Of a stretch of 64,000 bases of DNA, positions 23,007 to 33,890 are shown one piece after another (position 1 is the first letter of the stretch; each line of letters begins with the position of its first letter). Source of the DNA: Cochliopodium minus (Eukaryota > Discosea > Himatismenida > Cochliopodiidae). Below the pieces are notes generated by a model. That model was given only the letters and a program-made list of their open reading frames with translations. It made no database searches and was not told the origin of the DNA. Position numbers and translations under genes: made by a program. The stretch covers positions 108,042-172,041 of the forward strand of contig JAMYWO010000036.1 of assembly GCA_024220525.1 (NCBI GenBank), written 5' to 3'.

Positions 23007-23209
23007 AATAACAAATAAAAAAATTTTTAAATAAGTATAATTTCCTTTTTTAAAATATTTCATGAAAATTTTGAAAAATAAAAATTTTAAAGGAAAAATT
23101 ATAAATATACAAAAAAAAATAAAGAAAAAATTTAACAAAAATAAAAATAAAAATAAAAATAAAAATAAAAAAAAATTCACCTCAATTCAAATTTTGAATA
23201 TAATAGAAA

Positions 23210-24967
23210 ATGAATGAAGATATAGAAAAGAGAATAACAATTTATTTTACAGATAAAGATAATGAAAGACAACGAATATTGATAAGGAAGCCAAATAATC
23301 ATGATGATCTTATAAAGAACATATATTACATATTAAATCTAAGGACTGAAGAATATCATGTGGATACCTTCTTATATCCATCAAATGGGCTAATCTGGAA
23401 AGGGAATTTTGATTTGATAAGAGATAATGACATTATCACACTGGAAATATTAAAAATCAAGAATAGAAAGAGAAGATCGGTATCTCCACAACTCAATTTC
23501 AATAAAATCGATGATGGAAGGATAATCAAGGAAATATCTGAAGAAAAGGAGAAAAATAAAAGGAAGGAACTGGATATTCCCAGAGTTGCAAATGAAGATA
23601 GCTTGCGGGATATGGATAAACTAAATGATGATGAAGAGAAGAATAAATCCAAAAAAGAATGGAAGAGAACAAAAAAGACCGAAGAAAAAAGAATAGAAAT
23701 CACTCAAGAAGAAGGTAATAAAGAAGTGGAGAATAAAGATAATCATACACCCGAAAATATAAAAGAAGATAATGAAAAAAGAAGGAAAGTAGATAAATCA
23801 GATGAAGATGTGATGGAAGTGGTGAATGTATCGCAACAAATAAAAGATATTCAAACTAAAATGGGGAAGGAAATAAATGAAGAAACACTTAAGATGGTCA
23901 CAACTTCTCAAATGGAAGATTTGCCAGCTTCTATGACTCCTTCTGATGATCAATTCGTACAGAAAGTAATTCCAAAGCCTCCTCTTTACAAAGAAAAAGA
24001 GAAAAATAAAGTGAGAGATAGAAAAAGAAGAACAATAGATGTTGTAGAAGATGAAGATGATTTTCTTCTTAACAATAATGAAAAAGAAAACTCTCCTATT
24101 GTTGTTCCTATTTCGAAAAAGAGAAAGCAAAGCGACATCCCCAAAGAAAATGACATGAATGATGATTGGGAGCCTTCACGAGAAGATCATACCACCTTGG
24201 GTTTTGGAGATAGTGATGAAGCGGAAGAATCTTCTCCTGTTAAAAAGTACTCACTAGATTTTCAGACAAACAAAAAAATTAACTCGAAATCTAAAGATCT
24301 TGTAGATAACCTCTTCAAAAATTTAAGCAAGAATAAGAATAAAAACAAAGAAGTAGAAATTATTTCACAAAAGTCTTCTCTCAAGAAAAATTCAGGAAAC
24401 AAACAAAAAAAGGTACAATTTGTTGTGAATTTTTCTCAAGATAGTATCGTTGATGATGAAGATTACTATGTAATTCATGGAAACTATTATCCTCCTCTTT
24501 TGCTAAAAGAAAACACTACTTCTTTGGAGATGGACATGAACGAAGTTTTCGGAAGATCTTCGGAAGATCATTCTCCCGCTCCTTCTTCTCCCACTACTAA
24601 AAAAATTGAAAAAATAAACAATCCTCCTCAAATTAATTCACACTCTAAAATGAAAACAGTTTATGTTGGAGATTCAAAGGATGAAGACTGTCATTATGAT
24701 GATTATCCTTACCATGAAACAAAAATATCTGATTTTTGTATTAAAATTCCTTCCTCTTCTTCTTCAACTAATAACAGCCCCACCAAGTTTAAATACACAA
24801 AGAAAAAGAAAGTTGGAGATATATTTTCAAAGAATGAGCTTCTTGATGCTATCCCCCATTGTAGTTGGAAGGAACTTCTCCAAATTGCAAAGAGATTTGG
24901 GATCAAGTGCAAAGGTACAAAGCAATATCTTGCCGAAAATCTTGTACGCAGAATTAAATTGTTGTGA
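23210..24967 (+). CDS. Intronless nuclear-type protein with N-terminal beta-grasp-like region and C-terminal SAP-like motif
   Basis: A single 585-residue frame. The first about 80 residues (KRITIYFTDKDN ... TFLYPSNGLIWKG ... DNDIITLEILK) look like a ubiquitin- or CIDE-like beta-grasp fold. A long charged, disordered middle with several KRKRR-type clusters (KNRKRRS, RKRRT, KKRKQ) would serve as nuclear localisation signals. The last about 45 residues (DAIPHCSWKELLQIAKRFGIKC then GTKQYLAENLV) fit a SAP-like helix-extended-helix DNA/RNA-binding motif. I recognise no orthologue. It follows the oxidoreductase gene by 200 bp on the same strand. The ATG at 23210 is the first in frame. The coding assignment is strong because of length and sustained frame; domain calls are tentative. 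Confidence 0.75.
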   Translation: MNEDIEKRITIYFTDKDNERQRILIRKPNNHDDLIKNIYYILNLRTEEYHVDTFLYPSNGLIWKGNFDLIRDNDIITLEILKIKNRKRRSVSPQLNFNKIDDGRIIKEISEEKEKNKRKELDIPRVANEDSLRDMDKLNDDEEKNKSKKEWKRTKKTEEKRIEITQEEGNKEVENKDNHTPENIKEDNEKRRKVDKSDEDVMEVVNVSQQIKDIQTKMGKEINEETLKMVTTSQMEDLPASMTPSDDQFVQKVIPKPPLYKEKEKNKVRDRKRRTIDVVEDEDDFLLNNNEKENSPIVVPISKKRKQSDIPKENDMNDDWEPSREDHTTLGFGDSDEAEESSPVKKYSLDFQTNKKINSKSKDLVDNLFKNLSKNKNKNKEVEIISQKSSLKKNSGNKQKKVQFVVNFSQDSIVDDEDYYVIHGNYYPPLLLKENTTSLEMDMNEVFGRSSEDHSPAPSSPTTKKIEKINNPPQINSHSKMKTVYVGDSKDEDCHYDDYPYHETKISDFCIKIPSSSSSTNNSPTKFKYTKKKKVGDIFSKNELLDAIPHCSWKELLQIAKRFGIKCKGTKQYLAENLVRRIKLL

Positions 24968-25407
24968 TAATAATTAATAATAAATTATATTTTATGTAAA
25001 AAAAATTATTTGTAAAGATTGTTGCAAAATGGTTTTGAAATCTTATTTCATTCATTTTTAAAAACTGAGATTAAAAAAGATTTTTAAAATAAAGTTTTTT
25101 ATCTGAGTTTCAAAAAAAAAATTTTGTATATTTGAAAGAAAAATAAAAAATATATTTTTGATTTATTGCAAATTTGATCTTGATTTTTCTATCCATTTTC
25201 TTTCAAATTCTTTTTTTTCCAACAAAATATAAAATTTAAAAAAAAAATCAAAAAGTGAAAGTAAAGTTCAAGAAATAAACTTTCCTCTCTTGAAAAATAT
25301 AAAGAATTCTCCAAACACATTAAAATTCTTTTGCCAATAACCGAATAAATAAATTAAAACAAGAGGATAATTTTATTTTTTGATTTGAATATAAATATAA
25401 AAAGAAG
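24968..25407. other. Intergenic, AT-rich
   Basis: About 440 bp between the SAP-like gene and the G-alpha gene. It holds A and T runs only; I see no coding exon, RNA gene or clear motif. Confidence 0.7.
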
Positions 25408-27317
25408 ATGGGTAATATGTGCATGGATTTGACAGAAGAACAAAAAACACAAAACAAAAAGAATAATCAGATAAATGTAATGATGAAAAGAAGTGAAAAA
25501 AGGATGAAAGAAGAGAAAAAATTGTTATTATTAGGTATATAGATTTATAAAAGTATAAGATATCAAATAAAAAAGAAATTTAAATCCATAATATCAATCT
25601 CTTTTAATCTTAAAATTTTTTTTTTATTCACTTTATATTTCCTTTTCCTTTATTTCTTTTTATTTTTTTCTTTGATAGGCCCTGGTGAAAGTGGGAAAAG
25701 CACCATTTTCAAACAAATGAAGATTCTAGGTACTGTAGAGGGTTTCTCCAAGGATGAATTGGCCAATAATAAAAAATTGATATATTCCAATTGTGTATCA
25801 GAGATGAAAGTGATCGTAGAATATATAAGTGATATTGATGATATTTCTTTTGATGAAAATAATATTGTAAGACAGTTCCCCTCATAAAATAAAATATAAA
25901 ATATTATTAACAAGTAATAATTTGAATTCATCAGAATTTCAAAATATATAATCTGAATCTCAAAATATCAATCAAAAGAAGATTGTTCTATCTCAAAATA
26001 TTCCATAAAAACACTTTTAATACATTCCTCACCATTTGAATCTTAAAACTATTCCCTATTAAATCAATATATCATCTTTTTTATTTAAAAATATACTTTG
26101 ATAAACAATACGATTCCCAAATTCACTTTTAAACATTCACTTTTTCCAAATTTCAAAAGGAAAATGCAAAATTAATAAGGAATACTGTTGGGACAGGGGA
26201 GGATTGGAATATTAATATAGCAGAAGCGATCCAAAATTTATGGAAAGATTCTGGTGTTCAAAAAGCATACGAAAGAAAGGATAAGGAATTCCAGTTGAAT
26301 GATTCTGCTCAATAGTAAAAACTTCCATTCAATTATCTCAAAATTTCAAATATAAATTATATTATTTGACTTTAACCTGGAGAAATCATTTTTTATTCCT
26401 AAGATATTTTCAAAGAATATAAAATTTATGTCAACATAACTATATTGTCTTCAAAAATATTTCTGATATTATTGATCTTTATCAAAAAATAATGAAATTT
26501 TATAATTTGATTGAGGATAAATCCCCATTTCAACAAATTATTTGATATTTCAACATCCTTTCAAAAGATATATTTGATAACCAAAATTAATAACTCATCC
26601 ATATCTTTTCCATCAAGTTTTTTTGAGAGAGTAGAAGAAATAAAAAAAGATAACTACGTCCCGAACGTCCAAGACATGCTTAGACTCAGAGTGCGTAGCA
26701 CAGGGATCACAGAAGCTCAGTTCAAATTTGAGGGGATGGAATTTATGTTGCTAGATGTAGGTGGACAAAGAAATGAACGTAAAAAGTGGATCCATTGTTT
26801 TGAATCTGTCACTTCCATTCTTTTTTGTGTTAGTTTGAATGAGTACGATCAGGTTTTGAGAGAGGACCCTACCCAGAATCGTATGAAGGAGTCTCTTGTA
26901 TTATTTGACGATATTGTTAACTCTCCTTGGTTTAAGGATACCCCTGTCATCCTATTCCTTAATAAATCTGATCTTTTCAAAACCAAAATCGAAACTGTAA
27001 ATCTTAATGTATGTTTTGAAAATTACAAAGGTAAACTTTAAAACATTTAAATTTTATTCCAAATTTAACCATTTTTAGATTTTTGCAAACTCTTTTTAAA
27101 CTCTTTTAACACTTCTTTATTTTTTTCAGGTGGTAAATCTTTTGAAGAAACCTCTAGTTTTATCAAAGAAAGATTTTTACAGCTCAAAACTATTCCTATT
27201 GATAGCCAACCTATTTTCATACATATCACTTGTGCTATCAACACAGATAATATTCAAAAAGTATTTTTTGCGGTCAAAAAGATTCTCTTGGATGATGCTA
27301 TAAAGCAAATAATTTAA
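25408..27317 (+). CDS. Heterotrimeric G-protein alpha subunit
   Basis: Five exons encode about 355 residues, the normal length. G1 is GPGESGKST, formed across the first splice. The helical domain includes EAIQNLW and DSAQYFFERV (DSAxYF hallmark). Then come YVPNVQDMLRLRVRSTGI with the switch I Arg and Thr, switch II DVGGQRNERKKW, NKSD (G4) and TCAINT (G5). Gln of DVGGQ, needed for GTP hydrolysis, is present. The N-terminus MGNMCMD has Gly2 and Cys5, so lipid attachment is plausible though the myristoylation context is imperfect. The C-terminus ends DDAIKQII with no pertussis-toxin Cys at position -4. It transduces signals from seven-helix receptors at the plasma membrane. Intron 3 (about 26316-26620) is unusually long for this locus. 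Confidence 0.95.
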
Positions 27318-27739
27318 AACCAAGAATTTTTTTTTGTCCTACCTTTTAAAACTCCAATATTGTTTTCTTATTATTTTTTTTAAAAAGATTAAAACTAATT
27401 GTAAACATAAAAACAACTTTTTTTTAATCAACAATTTTCACTTCTGTAACCAACCCAATAAAAGAATTTTTAGTTACGTTCAATGAAAATCTTTCTGGAA
27501 ACAATGCAAGGAATTTTTTTTTTTGTTGTTTTGAAAAATGTCAACATTTATTAATCATTTTTTTATCTTTAATTTTTGACAAAAATAATTTAAATCATCA
27601 AATCAGAGGACATATTTAATTAGTGTTAGCTAGAAATTGAAATTCTTTAATAAAAGAATTTTGAGAATAAAAAATATTCCAAATTTCAAAAAAAAATTGA
27701 AAGGAGAATTAATTGTTTTATTATTAATTTGAAAAGATC
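27318..27739. other. Intergenic, AT-rich
   Basis: About 420 bp between G-alpha and the RapGAP gene. I find no supported exon or RNA gene. Confidence 0.7.
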
Positions 27740-30027
27740 ATGCAAGAGAAAGATAGGGAAAAAGATAGGAAGAAAGAAAATGAATTATCCATGTGGATTA
27801 CAAAGCCAATCACTTATACTGAATGGCCAACTATATCCAGCAATTATGAAGAGATAGAAGGAAATTTATTGAAACTAGTAAAGGGTAATAACATTGAAAT
27901 AGGAGATCCCTCTATACCAAAGGGTTTGCCCGAAAAAGATGACATTTTCATAATTGACAAAGAAGAAGATTTCCAATATTATGCAAAATTGATGAGCGAT
28001 AAAAGTAAAAAAAAAAGAAAGATATCTTTTAATGATTAACATGATTGTTATATCTTGTTTATATTTCCTTTATTTCTCATAAATTATATAAATTTTTTTT
28101 TTTTCTTTCACACTAATTATATTATTTTTTTACTTTACAGAGCATTATAATTACGTTGGAATAGCAAAAAACATTGTAAATTCATCATTTCAACTTAAAT
28201 TTCAACAAATTTCACAAAATTAAATTGATACAAATTATTTATAGGGATCATTTGTGATTTCAATTGAAGAGACAGCACAAAAGAAATCAAAGAAATTCAA
28301 ATGTATATACAGAACACAATACGTACAAAAAAATATTTATTTTAATGATATCGGAGATAATACTGATATAATCTATTTATTTATCTCATTCGAAAGGGAG
28401 ATGAAAGATTCATTCTTGAAGGAAAAGATAGGAAAAAATCCATCAAAGGATGGCTAAGTGAAAAACAGGTGGACTTTGAAAAGCTGAAATCCATCAAAAA
28501 CAAAGAAATTGTTCCCGAGTTGGTCAATTTCGAAAAACAAAATATTGTAAAAAATTATAAAATAGGAGTCTTGTATTGGAAAGAAGGACAAACAGAAAAT
28601 CAGGCATTTAGTAATTGTATGGTTTTTATTGATCTCGTTTATTTTCATTTTCTGAATTAGTTTTATTACTTATTTTCCAATGTCTTTTTCAAATATTATT
28701 CTTGATGATTTATTATTTTAACTTTCTTTTCATCTCGTTTCTTCTTTGAATGTTTTCTATTTTTATTTTTCCCTATCCTTGCTGAAAATAAATTTTTTTT
28801 GAATGATTCTTTAATATAATGTTTTTTTCTAATATTAACCCCATTTTTTAAAAAGTACATGAATCTGCTAGTCAGGAATATACCAGCTTTTTAGAGTTTC
28901 TAGGAACAAAAATTGAGCTCAAAGGATGGGATAAGTACAGAGGAGGTCTTAACATTAAAGATGGAAGTACAGGAGAACATTCTATCTACACAAGTTTCCA
29001 AGGCTTAGAAATAATGTTTCACGTTGCAACATTATTGCCCTATCACCCTGAAGATGAACAAAAATTAGAAAGAAAAAGACACTTGGTATATCTTCCCCTT
29101 TTTCTTTTTTTTTGTTTTGTTTTATGAAGAACTTTTTTTTTGTATTAGGGCAATGATATGGTTGCTGTAATTTTTAAAGAAGGAAACCAGCCTTTTGACC
29201 CATCTATTTTGACAAATCAGTTTAATCGTAATATATCTTCCCTTTATAATGAACCATCAAACAACCAAATCTTTTTATAAAAAAAAAAAAAAAAGAGGTT
29301 TTCATTGTAATTGAAGTCATTAAGGACAAAGACGAAGAAAAGGAATCAGAGTTTGAATACGAAAAATGTTTTGTCTGCAACAAAAAAATGAATCACGAAG
29401 ATGATCGACCTCAGAAACATGTTGATTTTAGTGTCCACTCCAAATGTTTTAACTGCTCTCTTTGCAGCTCTTCTTTGGAGAGCCAAGAGTTCGTCAAAAG
29501 TGGATCTTTACTTTGTAATCCTCATTATGCTCAACTAATGAATATGAAAAATTCAAATGTACATTTGAGAGGAGATCTTTTGGGTAACAAAAAATATTGA
29601 CAATCAACTTTTCCTTTATTAAATATTTTTTTTTTAAAAAAAAAAAAAAGCTCTTTTGGTTGGTGTTCCCAAAAAAGTTTATTACAAAGTTGCCATAATG
29701 ACCAAACCTGGTATTTCTGCATTTCCTCGTAAGTTTCTCCTTCAATTTCTTTTTTTTCCGATTTCATATTCATTAATTTTTTTTTTTAAAGCTTTCTTGA
29801 CTTATCCTGCTGTTTATGAAAAAGACAATAACTTTAGAGAATTTTTATTGACTAAGATTATTAATGCAGAAAGGTTTTAACCATTTATTCTTTTTTTTCT
29901 ATTTTAGTATTAATTTTTCAATTTACAAAGAGTTTCTATGAATGCTACTGACTTTAGAACAAGAAGTAAAAGAACTAGAAAAGTTTTTCTTGATGGAGTT
30001 TGCAAGAAAGAAAACCTTCAAATCTAA
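27740..30027 (+). CDS. RapGAP-domain protein with a LIM domain inserted into the GAP domain
   Basis: About ten exons give roughly 485 residues. The RapGAP domain reads HYNYVGIAKNIGSFVIS, YKIGVLYWKEGQTENQ, TSFLEFLG, GWDKYRGGLNIKDGSTGEHS, EIMFHVATLLPY and KRHLGNDMVAVIF. The asparagine thumb (Asn of GND) is present. After QVFIVIEVIKD an exon (29296-29583) encodes a complete LIM zinc finger: C-x2-C, then H-x2-C-x2-C-x2-C and a final C-x2-H, all eight ligands present. The GAP domain then resumes with VYYKVAIMTKPG, FPPFLTYPAV and FREFLLTKIINAER, as in Rap1GAP. It should switch off Rap-type GTPases, acting in adhesion and cytoskeleton control; the LIM finger may recruit a partner. All splices are phase-consistent. 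It ends with TAA at 30027. Confidence 0.92.
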
Positions 30028-30412
30028 ATTAAAAAAGGATTTTTTAAAATTTTTTTTTTCTTTTTTTTAAAATAAAATTTATTTAATTATTTATTTCTAA
30101 TCATTTTGATGAATATTGAAACAATCTCTTTTTTTTATATGGATTGATTTTGATATTATTTTGGAATTTTCCATTTTTGTTTAAAATAAATTTCCATAAA
30201 TAAAAAAATAAAAAAAAATTGAAAATATCTCTTTTATCTTCCAAAAGATAAAACCAATTCATTTGATTACAAAATTATTGAGATACTATAAATTAAATTT
30301 GCGATCATAACAAGGTATATAAATTTTCTTCTTATTATCATGAAAGAAATTAATTTTCATTGTGATAAATAAAGATTATAAACCCCTTTTCGAATATAAG
30401 CAAAATATATAA
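30028..30412. other. Intergenic, AT-rich
   Basis: About 385 bp between the RapGAP gene and cullin-3; no supported feature seen. Confidence 0.7.
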
Positions 30413-33400
30413 ATGAATCAACCAATTACACATGTTCAAATGGATCCCAATTATGCACAAAATACTTGGAAATTGTTGAAAGGAGCAATACATGAAATAC
30501 ATAAGCAAAATGCGAGTGGATTATCATTCGAAGAGCTCTATAGAAACGCATATAACATGGTGTTGCATAAATATGGAGATATGTTGTATCAAGGGCTCAG
30601 AGAAGTGGTAGATGAACATTTATCCAACGTAGCGAAAGATGTAGGCTTATGTGTTGATGAAAATTTCCTTCAAGAATTAAATAAGGCATGGAATGCACAT
30701 AAAGTATCGATGCTCATGATAAGGGACATCTTGATGTATATGGATCGAGTATATGTTCCTCATAAAGGAGATTGTGAGCCTGTATATGATATGGGATTGA
30801 ATCTGTTCAAGAAGAACGTTGCTAAACATCCCAACATCAGCAATCGCATCTTGAAGGAGCTTCTCAGCTTGATCAACAAGGAGAGGAATGGAGAGGTGAT
30901 CAATCGAGGATTGATCAAATCTATCACTCAGATGTTGTTTGATCTAGGTGTGAATGCGAGACAAGTTTACGAAGAAGAATTTGAGGTATAAAAAAATTAG
31001 AAAAACAGTTTTAATATCCAAGAATTCTTTTCATTCAATTCAAATCTTTTTCATTCATTTTTTAAATTATCTTCTTACTTGATGAATTATGAAACTTAAT
31101 CTTAAAGTTTCCTTCTTGAATTTCTTTCTTGTTTATTTGTTTTTGTATTTTATTAATTTTGGAAAGACAAGGAAATTAATCACATTTTTTATTTGCGACA
31201 TCTTTTTGTACGAAATAATTTTTCAAAACAATTCTTTCCTTTTCTAATCTTTTTTTGAAAAAAAAAAAAGGTTTACTATTTAGAGACATCTGCAAATTTT
31301 TACAGAAACGAATCAGAGTTCTTCATCAGCACAAATAGTTGCCCAGATTACCTTAGAAAAGTGGAGAACAGACTAAAAGAAGAAATAGACAGGGTGGCGC
31401 ATTACCTGGACAATTCCACCAAACCACACATCATGGAAGTGGTCGAAAGAGAGCTCATTTCGGTTCAAATGTTCACTTTGTTGAGTAATCCTGAGACGGG
31501 GTTCATCATCATGTTGAGGGAAGACCAAATCGAAGACTTGACTCGTATGTACTCTCTTTTCTACAGAATTCCCAATGGTCTTGAAGCAATGAAGAAAAAA
31601 TTTAATCATTACATAAAGGAATTAGGTAAGAAATTATTTACGAAGGAAAATTTTTAATATCCAAACCTATCTCTTTTAAATTTATTTAAAAAAGGACCAT
31701 AAATTTGTTTTAATTAATTTTTTAAAACATTTTCTTATCACCATTTACTTTACTTTTAATAATTTTTAAAACCAAAAAAATTTAACTCAAAGGAATTCAG
31801 ATTATAAAAGCAAATAAAAACACTGTTGAAGAAAAATCCTCTTCTAGAGAAACTTTTATTCCACAACTCCTCAAACTCAAAGAAAAATTTGACAATCTCC
31901 TAGAAAAGGCTTTTAAGACAGACCCCACTTTTCTGAGGGAGCTCAATTCTGCTTTTGAAGAGATTGTAAATTTCACACAAGATTCCCCTGAAGCATTATC
32001 CTTATTTATTGACAAACAACTAAGAAAAGGTGAAGATTTTTATCTTTTTTTATTTTTATTTTTTTCAATTTTATTTTTTACATTTTTATATTTTTTATTG
32101 CAAAAAGTTTTAGTTATCACCATTTTTTATTTTTATCTTAAATTTTTTTTTATTATAAATTTTTAGGTTTAAAAAGTGCAAATGAAGACGAAATAGAAAA
32201 CACATTAAACAAATCGATCTCCATTTTTCGATACATTAAGGACAGTGATGTTTTCGAAAATTATTACAAACAGCATCTCGCTAAAAGGTTGTTGCTCAAC
32301 AGAGGTATTTCCGACTACGCAGAACGCAACATGATAGCCAAATTGAAAGCAGAGTGTGGTTATCAATTTACTTCTAAACTAGAAGGAATGTTTTCAGGTT
32401 AAAAATAAAAAAATTTTAATTTTAACTTTATTTCAATTTATATTTTATTTTAACATTATTTTTTTTTTTTGTTATATTTTAATTTTTGCTTTATATTTTA
32501 TTTATTTTCGATTTCTTAATTATATTTTCTGATTTTTCATTTTATTTATATTTCATTTTATTCAAAATTTAATTTATTTTAATTTTTTTTTGTTAGACAT
32601 GAAAACATCTCTTGAATGTATGGAAGAATTTAAAAAATATTTAAAGGAACATCCTACTGTATCTTTGGGAGAAATCAAATTTTCTGTTCAAGTTTTGACT
32701 ACAGGATTTTGGCCTGTTGATCAGTCCTCGAGATGTATTCTCCCTGAAAAAGCGCAAAAATGTACCAATGTGTTCAAAGATTTTTATTTGGGGACACATG
32801 GGGGAAGAAGAATAACTTGGCAATACAACATGGGTAAAAAAAAAATTTAGAATAATGAAAATAATATAAATGGAATTCTCAAATAAAAATAAAAAATAAA
32901 CAAAATAAACAAAAAAAAAACAAAAAATAAAAAATAAATTAAATTATTTTTTAAAAATATAGGTAATGCTAATCTTGTTGGCACTTTTGCTAAAAAACAT
33001 CTTTTTAATGTATCTACTTATCAAATGGTCATCTTGATCCTCTTTAATGATGTTGACGAGCTCACTACCAAAGAAATAATGTTACACACCGAAATTGCAC
33101 TTGAAGATCTCAAAAGAAATCTTTTATCTTTGGTAACAAACAATTAAAAATAAAAATAAAATATTTATTTTAAATTTTTATTTTAAAATTTCATTTAAAT
33201 AAAGAATATGTTTTGATCTTTATTTTTAATTTAAAATTTTAAATTTTATTTCAAGAAAATATTTGAATCATAATTTTAAGAATTTAAAACTTATTTTTTA
33301 TTTTTTATTTTTTAAAAAAAATTTTAAAAGGTAAGGTCTAATCTTCTGACTAAAACACCTCCTTCTCCGAAAAACAAAATTGAAGAATCAGATACCTTCC

Positions 33401-33726
33401 AAATCAATCTCAACTTCAAATCCAAGTTCCACCGCGTCAAAGTGACCCTCAGCTCCGTCGCCAAAGAAGATGTCTTCCAAATCGCCAAGACCAACAAAAA
33501 GATCACCGAGGATCGTAAGCTCGCCATACAAGCTGCTATCGTGCGTATCATGAAATCCCGCAAGACTTTGACTCACACTCAGCTTGTTAATGAGGTTACT
33601 AGACAACTCATCTCTAGATTCCCTCCTGATCCTATTTTCATTAAGAGGCAGATTGAAAATTTGATAGAAAGGGAGTATTTGGAGAGATCTTCCAAGAACA
33701 GGAAGACTTATCATTATCTTGCTTGA
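30413..33726 (+). CDS. CUL3: Cullin-3
   Basis: Seven exons encode about 735 residues, near the 768 of human CUL3, and the family resemblance runs from end to end. N-terminal cullin repeats include [20 protein letters not shown] and [14 protein letters not shown], which fit the CUL3 BTB-binding end. The cullin homology region includes [11 protein letters not shown] and VLTTGFWP. The neddylation site sits in [11 protein letters not shown] (Lys of MKSRK) within the C-terminal winged helix, followed by [18 protein letters not shown] and the end YHYLA. It is the scaffold of CUL3-RING ligases, binding BTB substrate adaptors and RBX1. Neddylated cullins are known partners of Ariadne RBR ligases, two of which lie upstream at 7-13 kb. 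No key residue is missing. It ends with TGA at 33726. Confidence 0.97.
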
Positions 33727-33890
33727 AGAAAAAATTTTTTTTTAATTAAAATATTTGTAGATTTCAAAAAAAAACGTGAAAGATAACAAAAAAAAAATAT
33801 ATCTTCAATAACATTCTATTTCCACATTCATTTGCAAGTATTTATGTTTCACATTCACAAAATATAATTTTAATTTATTAAAAAAAAAAA

